Origin: Candidatus Thorarchaeota archaeon
GTDB taxonomy: Archaea; Asgardarchaeota; Thorarchaeia; Thorarchaeales; Thorarchaeaceae
Reading direction: 5' to 3'
Assembly: GCA_030669595.1 (NCBI GenBank)
Contig: DAOVDG010000007.1
Location: 1-35,152, forward strand
Length of the DNA: 35,152 nucleotides
Made by a program: the position numbers and the translations under genes. This document shows, piece after piece, positions 30,468 through 35,152 of this stretch (positions within the stretch are counted from its first letter, which is position 1; every line of letters begins with the position of its first letter). The notes under the pieces were generated by a model. That model was not told where the DNA came from, did not search any database, and worked only from the letters and a program-made list of their open reading frames with translations.

Positions 30468-31820
30468 TTGGACCGCGAGCTTCTTGAGATTGGGGAGATG
30501 GTCGTCAAAAGGGCAGAAGAACTTGGTGCAAGTCAAGCCGAAGCCTATGTAGCAGCATCACGGTCATTCACAATCAATGTTGAGAATAGTGCAATCAAGA
30601 GTGCATCTGAGAAGAGGGACGCAGGGTGTGGTATCCGTTCAGTGATCAAGAATGGCGGGATAGGCTTCGCATATGTCACAACGATTCAAGATGGGGATTT
30701 GCTCGAGGCCGCTGCAAAATCTGTCGAACTCGCAAGAGCATCAGTGCCCGACCCGGACTTCTTTGCATTGCCATCCCATGACGGGACCTACCCCGCCGTG
30801 AAGGGACTTTTCGATCCTGCAATCCAAAAGCTCTCGTCTGAAAAAGCCGCAGAATTGATTATGCGGACAGTTGATGCCACGAATGAAGCAGCTGGCTCCA
30901 AGCAAACTGCTGTGGAAGCACAGTTGAATACATCCGCTGGGACCAATGCAATAGTCAACTCCCTTGGCGTTTCCGGTTCCGTGGAAACCGCATCCATGTT
31001 CATCTACAGTTCTCCCACAGTCAAGGACGATAATGACCAGACTTCTAGCTTCGAGTTCCAGGTATCTAGAAACCTCAAAAACATAGATCCTGAATGGGTT
31101 GGTTCTACTGCTGGGCGGAACGCAGTGAACAATCTCGGCGGTCGAACAATTGAGGGTGGCGATATGCCTGTCATTCTCACACCTCTCGCGGTGAGCACTA
31201 TCATCGGAGGCGGTTTTGGAGGCGCCATCAATGCTGAAGAGATTCAATACGGGCGCTCATACATAGCAGACGCACTGGGCAAGTCGATTGCTTCGGAAGA
31301 GATTAGTATCATGGACGACTCTCATATAGCTGGTGGGATTGGCTCTCGACCGTTTGATGCTGAAGGGGTTCCAACACAGCGTACACAGATTCTGCATCGT
31401 GGGGTACTGAAGAGCATCCTGCATAACTCCTACACTGCCAACAAGGATCAAGTGGATAACACTGGAAACGCAAGTCGGCCCTCCTACTCTGGACTCCCCT
31501 CAATTTCGCCTTCTAACCTTGTCATAGAGCCTAGAAAGGGGGCCCTTGATGACTTAGTTTCCGAGATTAAGAAAGGCATCCTGTTCAGGTATACTGGAGA
31601 CCGTCCAAACATGACAACGGGCGATTTGAGCGCCATGGTGATGGAAGGCCATTACATTGAGGATGGGGCGATTGAACATTCGGTGAAGAACACGCTCGTG
31701 GGCATCAACATGCGTGACCTGCTTCAAAGAGTGCATCGAGTTGGGGCTGACGTTAGGGTGACATCAACTGTTGTGACGCCCTCGATTGTGGTCGAATCAG
31801 CCAGAGTTACTTCGGGATAG
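30468..31820 (+). CDS. tldE: TldE (PmbA-like) metalloprotease partner
   Basis: This is the non-catalytic or regulatory half of the TldD/TldE protease. I start it at TTG 30468, giving 450 residues: GGAGGTG (30455-30461) lies 6 nt upstream and inside the end of tldD, the best ribosome site available; upstream in-frame codons would run back into tldD. The protein shows the family's N-terminal domain ('GCGIRSVIKNGGIGFAYVT', 'AAAKSVELARAS') and the C-terminal half with 'GGGFGGAINAEEIQYGRS' where TldD carries HExxxH, so zinc is not bound here. It ends one base before the stop of the convergent argS. Confidence 0.93.
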   Translation: MDRELLEIGEMVVKRAEELGASQAEAYVAASRSFTINVENSAIKSASEKRDAGCGIRSVIKNGGIGFAYVTTIQDGDLLEAAAKSVELARASVPDPDFFALPSHDGTYPAVKGLFDPAIQKLSSEKAAELIMRTVDATNEAAGSKQTAVEAQLNTSAGTNAIVNSLGVSGSVETASMFIYSSPTVKDDNDQTSSFEFQVSRNLKNIDPEWVGSTAGRNAVNNLGGRTIEGGDMPVILTPLAVSTIIGGGFGGAINAEEIQYGRSYIADALGKSIASEEISIMDDSHIAGGIGSRPFDAEGVPTQRTQILHRGVLKSILHNSYTANKDQVDNTGNASRPSYSGLPSISPSNLVIEPRKGALDDLVSEIKKGILFRYTGDRPNMTTGDLSAMVMEGHYIEDGAIEHSVKNTLVGINMRDLLQRVHRVGADVRVTSTVVTPSIVVESARVTSG

Positions 31821-31821
31821 T

Positions 31822-33741
31822 CTACATTCTCTCGACAACTGGAATACCCAGAATTCGTAGACAATTACCCATAGTTATCCTGAATGCAGTCACTAGCTCC
31901 AAGCGTGCCGCCCTAGTTGCGGGCTCAGCTTTCAATACAGGACAGGAATCGTAGAACTTGCTAAACAATGTGGCCAACTCGTAGCAGTATTCTGCAATCC
32001 TGTTGGAGCTAAAGCTGGTTCCCCACACATCCTTCTTCAGTCCCCTCACTACTTCGAGCATCTCCTCTGGGAACCTCGCTATTGCCTTCACCAGCGCGAA
32101 CTCAGCCTCAGAGGACAACAATGTCAACTCTGCCGCTTCGGCAGGTTCCATCTCAGCCTTTTCGAGAATCCTCTCTGCTCTTGCGAATGAATACTGAAGA
32201 TAGGGAGCAGCATCCCCATTGAAGTCTAGCGCCTCTTCCCATCTGAACGTAACTTTTCTGTCGGGTGATGCCTTCAGCATGAAGTACCTGACTGCACCAG
32301 TGCCCACCTTTGCACCTACGATTTCCTTGAACTCGTCACTTTCATCGGGATTGCGTTTCGCCACCTCTTCCTTTGCGAGTTCGGTTGCCTTATCCAAGAC
32401 GTCATCTGTCGAGTACCCGATCCAGGTCCCCTTTCTCCCCGAGAAGTCTGCATCCTCAAGACCAACGAATTCGTAGGCAATATGGTGGGAGTTAAGGCTC
32501 TGTTCGTGGTATCCGAGTAAATCCAGGATGGTGTAGATTAGTTTCTGTGGGTGTGCTTGATCAGATGCAATCACGTTGTAGACAACATCGAATCTCCCTA
32601 GGCTGCGATTTGACCCATCCAAGGCTGTCCTATACACGTCCTCACCGTTCGCTTGCTCCTCGAACACGGCATAATGAAATGGGTCCTTGATGATACCGAA
32701 CTTCCACATCTGGAATGCAACGTCCGCTCCTGTGTATGTCCGTGTTCCATCTGACCTGAACAGGACCTTGTGGGGGTCCATCATATCCTTGAACTCCTCA
32801 ATTGCGGCCAGGTTCGCAACGATGCAGCCCTTCTTCTCTCCCTCCGTCAGCATCAGGATGTTCTCTGCCTGCAACATTAGATCCTTGGCAGTCTGCAAGA
32901 GCCCGCTGTGTGCAATCGAGCTCTCCCAGACCTGATAGTTCTTGTAGATACCCAGACGATATGCTGTCTGACACTGTGCTTTGAGACACAGGGTGACCAT
33001 CTCAGCGCTCCGCCTTGCCTCTTCTGAGTTCAGGTCTTCCAGCCTGCGGGTGATCTCTCGAATCTCGTCTTCTACGCCACTGCTGTTCTCTACGACTTTC
33101 TGAACTTCAACATAGAGGTGGCCCAGGAAGTGGTCCATCTTCTCTGAGACCTCTGCCAGATCTATGTCATCATGCATTATCTTCCATATGAGCTGGGCAA
33201 TCTGTAGCCCAAGGTTGTTGATGTAGTCGATTCTCACAACTTCGTAACCTACGGCCTCAAGGATGTTCGCGAGTGTATCGCCCAGTATTGCGTTGCGTGC
33301 GTGACCTATGTGCCAAGGTTTGGAGGGATTCACGGCAGGGGATTCGATAAGTGCCCGAGTGCCCTTGAATTCCTCAGTCATGCCGTATCTATCATCAAGT
33401 TTACCTACTGTGCTCACAACTAGCCTTGCGAATTCCCCGCTATCAAAGAAGAAATTAATGTAGGGCCCCTTTGTTTCCACCCGATCCAGCATGGGTTCTT
33501 TCTTTGCCCCTTTCTCAAGGCTTTGGGCAATCTCGGTAGCTATGTCAGCAGGGCTCTTCTTCAGTTCCTTCGCCAGTCGGAATGATACTGTGCTGGCAAT
33601 GTCACCAAGATCCGGGTCTGGAGGGATTTCGATGTGTTTTCGAACTGTTTCAGAGTCGATTGAAGCCGCTTTGGCCAACAACTGGATAACCAGCTCTGTT
33701 GCGGCATTCCAAGGGTTGTTGGTCGGAGGATTTGGACTCAC
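31822..33741 (-). CDS. argS: arginyl-tRNA synthetase
   Basis: A class I synthetase charging tRNA(Arg), 639 residues from GTG 33741. The N-terminal Add1-like domain (about 10-110) contains 'IEIPPDPDLGDIAST' and 'SPADIATEIAQSL'. The catalytic Rossmann domain has the HIGH signature in 'PWHIGHARNAILGDTLA', and the later segment 'SGRKGTWIGYSTDDVLDKA' replaces KMSKS, as is usual for ArgRS. The C-terminal helical DALR anticodon-binding domain begins with 'LQYSFARAERILEKA' and ends 'GNCLRILGIPVVERM'. A TATA-like CTTTATG on the minus strand (about 33786-33792) gives a leader of about 20 nt. Confidence 0.95.
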   Translation of the reverse strand: MSPNPPTNNPWNAATELVIQLLAKAASIDSETVRKHIEIPPDPDLGDIASTVSFRLAKELKKSPADIATEIAQSLEKGAKKEPMLDRVETKGPYINFFFDSGEFARLVVSTVGKLDDRYGMTEEFKGTRALIESPAVNPSKPWHIGHARNAILGDTLANILEAVGYEVVRIDYINNLGLQIAQLIWKIMHDDIDLAEVSEKMDHFLGHLYVEVQKVVENSSGVEDEIREITRRLEDLNSEEARRSAEMVTLCLKAQCQTAYRLGIYKNYQVWESSIAHSGLLQTAKDLMLQAENILMLTEGEKKGCIVANLAAIEEFKDMMDPHKVLFRSDGTRTYTGADVAFQMWKFGIIKDPFHYAVFEEQANGEDVYRTALDGSNRSLGRFDVVYNVIASDQAHPQKLIYTILDLLGYHEQSLNSHHIAYEFVGLEDADFSGRKGTWIGYSTDDVLDKATELAKEEVAKRNPDESDEFKEIVGAKVGTGAVRYFMLKASPDRKVTFRWEEALDFNGDAAPYLQYSFARAERILEKAEMEPAEAAELTLLSSEAEFALVKAIARFPEEMLEVVRGLKKDVWGTSFSSNRIAEYCYELATLFSKFYDSCPVLKAEPATRAARLELVTAFRITMGNCLRILGIPVVERM

Positions 33742-34063
33742 TTCATGTGTCGCCTCTTGATGTGTAGGGCAGGCCCATGTTTCTTCATAAAGTAAACGCT
33801 ACTCGTGACTGTAACCATTGTGTTACTTGGGGTTACCGTATGTCCGTTCATGTTGATTCTGGGTTACTTTTTGGTCGATTACGACCATCCATTGGTCAGA
33901 GGCTTATGGCTTTGCGCAGACACCAAAGACAAAATAACAAGCAAAAAACAATTATATATTTGAGTAATCCGTAAACAGACTTATATTCATTTTCATCTCG
34001 GCATAGATGCTCGTTCTCAATGAGAACGATTCACTAGTCCCGCGTCCCAACTAGCGTTCCTCC
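33742..34063. promoter_or_regulatory. 322-nt divergent control region between argS and tfb
   Basis: No gene is seen here. On the argS side there is a TATA-like element near 33786-33792. Between 33811 and 33867 lie GGTTAC-like hexamers: GTAACC 33811, TGTTAC 33821, GGTTAC 33831 and GGTTAC 33862, spaced 10, 10 and 31 nt. A 6-bp inverted repeat TGGTCG/CGACCA occupies 33872-33887. The tfb side is very A/T-rich, with TATA elements TTATATA (33952-33958) and CTTATATTC (33980-33988). A 9-bp palindrome at 34011-34029 is listed separately. Confidence 0.45.
34011..34029. promoter_or_regulatory. 9-bp perfect palindrome at the predicted tfb transcription start
   Basis: The arms 34011-34019 (TCGTTCTCA) and 34021-34029 (TGAGAACGA) are exact reverse complements around one central base. 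The TATA-like element at 33980-33988 predicts a transcript start at about 34010, so a protein bound here would block initiation; an operator is the simplest reading. It lies 35 nt before the annotated tfb ATG. Confidence 0.55.
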
Positions 34064-35113
34064 ATGCGCCGTGGAAGAACATACCGCATAGGTATCACCG
34101 ATAGCTCTAATGGCGGCATCTCCTTGAACGGTGGTTGCCGCAGGGAGATGATTCGACTGGCCAGTAAACAGCAGAAGACTAGGAAATCGCGTGAGCACCG
34201 AATTAGTACGGCCAACAGAATTTGTTCTGCCTGCAGTTCTGACAGAATCTACATTGACAAAGCTCGTGGTGAAATCATCTGTTCCAGCTGCGGACTCGTT
34301 CTTTCCGATCGTTCGATTGACACAGGACCTGAGTGGCGGGCATTCACTGCTGATGAACAAAACAGTCGTCAGCGTGTGGGTGGCCCAACTGATTGGAGCA
34401 AGTTCGATCAGGGTCTCACGACCATAATCGGTCGTCAGAATGTTGACGCATCCGGACGGAAGCTGACCTCAACACGCAGAGCAGAGATTCACAGGCTGCG
34501 AAAGTGGCAAATCCGTACTAAGGTTCACTCCTCTGACAAACGAAATCTAGCGGTTGCTATGACGGAACTACATCGGATAAGCTCTCAGCTGAGTATCCCC
34601 TACTCAATTCGAGAGACCGCCGCTGTACTCTACAGGAAAGCTCTGCGGAAGCGATTGACCCGAGGTCGTACAATCCTCGGAATGATTGCGGCTTCGCTGT
34701 ATTTGGCTTGCAGAATCCATACGGTCCCGAGACCCTTGGAGGAAGTATGCGACCAAATACACATCACTCGCAAGGAGCTAAGCCTGTGCGTACGCCTCAT
34801 CTTGCGATACCTTAACCTCAAGGTCCCATTCAGTAAACCAGCTGAGTTCGTCCATAGATTTGGCACTGAGCTCAATCTTCCTGGCGCAGCCAAGAAGAAG
34901 GCGATTGACATCCTTGAACAGGCTCGCGAACAGAGGCTCACAATTGGTAAGGACCCGAAAGGGATGGCTGCAGCTGCAATCTATGTCGCAAGCATCCTCA
35001 CAGGCTCACGTCGTACGCAATTGGAGATTGCTCGTACTGCACGGGTCACTGAAGTTACCGTAAGAAATCGCTACAAAGAAATGGTTGAGAAATTAGGAAT
35101 CTCAACCTCGTAA
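34064..35113 (+). CDS. tfb: transcription factor B (TFIIB homologue)
   Basis: TFB bridges TBP-bound TATA/BRE DNA to RNA polymerase in archaeal initiation. The protein has 349 residues. A zinc ribbon is formed by Cys54/Cys57 and Cys73/Cys76, followed by the B-reader region 'DTGPEWRAFTADEQNSRQRVGGP' (about 87-109). Two cyclin-fold repeats follow at about 150-245 and 255-345, with the recognition helix of the second near 'TVRNRYKEMVEKLGI'. The first 50 residues are unusually long and basic for TFB; an in-frame ATG at 34148 would shorten them by 28 residues, and neither start has a well-placed ribosome site. The upstream palindrome suggests regulated expression, so this may be one of several TFB variants. 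Nothing further is seen to 35152. Confidence 0.93.
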   Translation: MRRGRTYRIGITDSSNGGISLNGGCRREMIRLASKQQKTRKSREHRISTANRICSACSSDRIYIDKARGEIICSSCGLVLSDRSIDTGPEWRAFTADEQNSRQRVGGPTDWSKFDQGLTTIIGRQNVDASGRKLTSTRRAEIHRLRKWQIRTKVHSSDKRNLAVAMTELHRISSQLSIPYSIRETAAVLYRKALRKRLTRGRTILGMIAASLYLACRIHTVPRPLEEVCDQIHITRKELSLCVRLILRYLNLKVPFSKPAEFVHRFGTELNLPGAAKKKAIDILEQAREQRLTIGKDPKGMAAAAIYVASILTGSRRTQLEIARTARVTEVTVRNRYKEMVEKLGISTS

Positions 35114-35152
35114 CAACTCTATAACAAGTGGGGTTCGGCTTAACCGTCGAGT

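Noticed and set aside
30741-31247. 168-codon open frame opposite tldE
   Set aside because: No domain or start signal; tldE is complete and conserved on the plus strand.
32455-32520. Apparent loss of KMSKS in ArgRS
   Set aside because: Most ArgRS enzymes lack a canonical KMSKS and use an S-G-R-K-G-type segment as seen here; not a defect.
33777-33974. 65-codon open frame between argS and tfb
   Set aside because: It has no ribosome site, no recognisable domain, an ending in low-complexity A/T-rich promoter sequence, and covers TATA and repeat elements; most likely chance.
1-35152. CRISPR arrays, insertion sequences, prophage or integrase signatures
   Set aside because: No spaced direct repeats, transposase or integrase motifs, or terminal inverted repeats seen; the window reads as ordinary chromosomal core plus the ESCRT locus.

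Overview
The window looks like a piece of an Asgard archaeal chromosome, most plausibly a Thorarchaeia-like lineage (the lineage is an inference). Two things support this. The information-processing genes are archaeal: NurA-HerA-Mre11-Rad50, a B1-type family B DNA polymerase, transcription factor B, archaeal AspRS and ArgRS, and TldD/TldE. It also holds a compact eukaryote-like ESCRT locus. Genes are dense, lie on both strands, often overlap or abut, and use ATG, GTG and TTG starts. Some starts have strong Shine-Dalgarno sequences; others have a TATA-like element about 30-35 nt upstream, suggesting short-leader mRNAs.

Layout. 1-2792: leftward genes, comprising the 5' end of a gene running off the edge, a 596-residue protein of DUF11/CARDB-like beta-sandwich domains without an export signal, and a metallo-beta-lactamase-fold protein that has lost its metal motif. 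3041-9525: a rightward nurA-herA-mre11-rad50 operon for DNA end resection, followed by a GT-C-type membrane glycosyltransferase (9602-11221). 11225-18419: a GIFT-like (IFT52 N-terminus-like) protein with a coiled-coil tail, a HIT hydrolase, a PPC/DUF296 protein, DNA polymerase B with a PIP box at each end, a TIM-barrel-like protein, and a Cys-rich zinc-ribbon protein with an Arg/Asp/Tyr-rich linker. 18582-22129: two small four-helix membrane proteins, a class-III aminotransferase, an alpha/beta hydrolase and a winged-helix regulator. 22264-23622: aspS.

23701-28832 is the most interesting part. It holds a Vps28-EAP30 (Vps22/36) fusion, a Vps25-like ESCRT-II protein, an MIT-AAA Vps4 ATPase and an ESCRT-III protein. 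Abutting ESCRT-III is a 524-residue multidomain protein. I read that protein as a FYVE/B-box-like eight-Cys finger, a zinc ribbon, helical coils, a GRAM/PH-like domain, a Tyr/Pro-rich linker and a C-terminal Tsg101/Vps23-like steadiness box. It could combine membrane recognition with ESCRT-I assembly. vps4 and the ESCRT-III gene diverge from a 68-bp gap with one central TATA-like element.

29081-35113: tldD-tldE, argS and a TFB gene. Upstream of TFB lies a palindrome at the predicted transcription start and a helically phased set of GGTTAC-like hexamers.

I saw no CRISPR array, insertion sequence, rRNA or convincing tRNA gene. All domain calls come from reading motifs by eye and recalled family sequences, not from searches.
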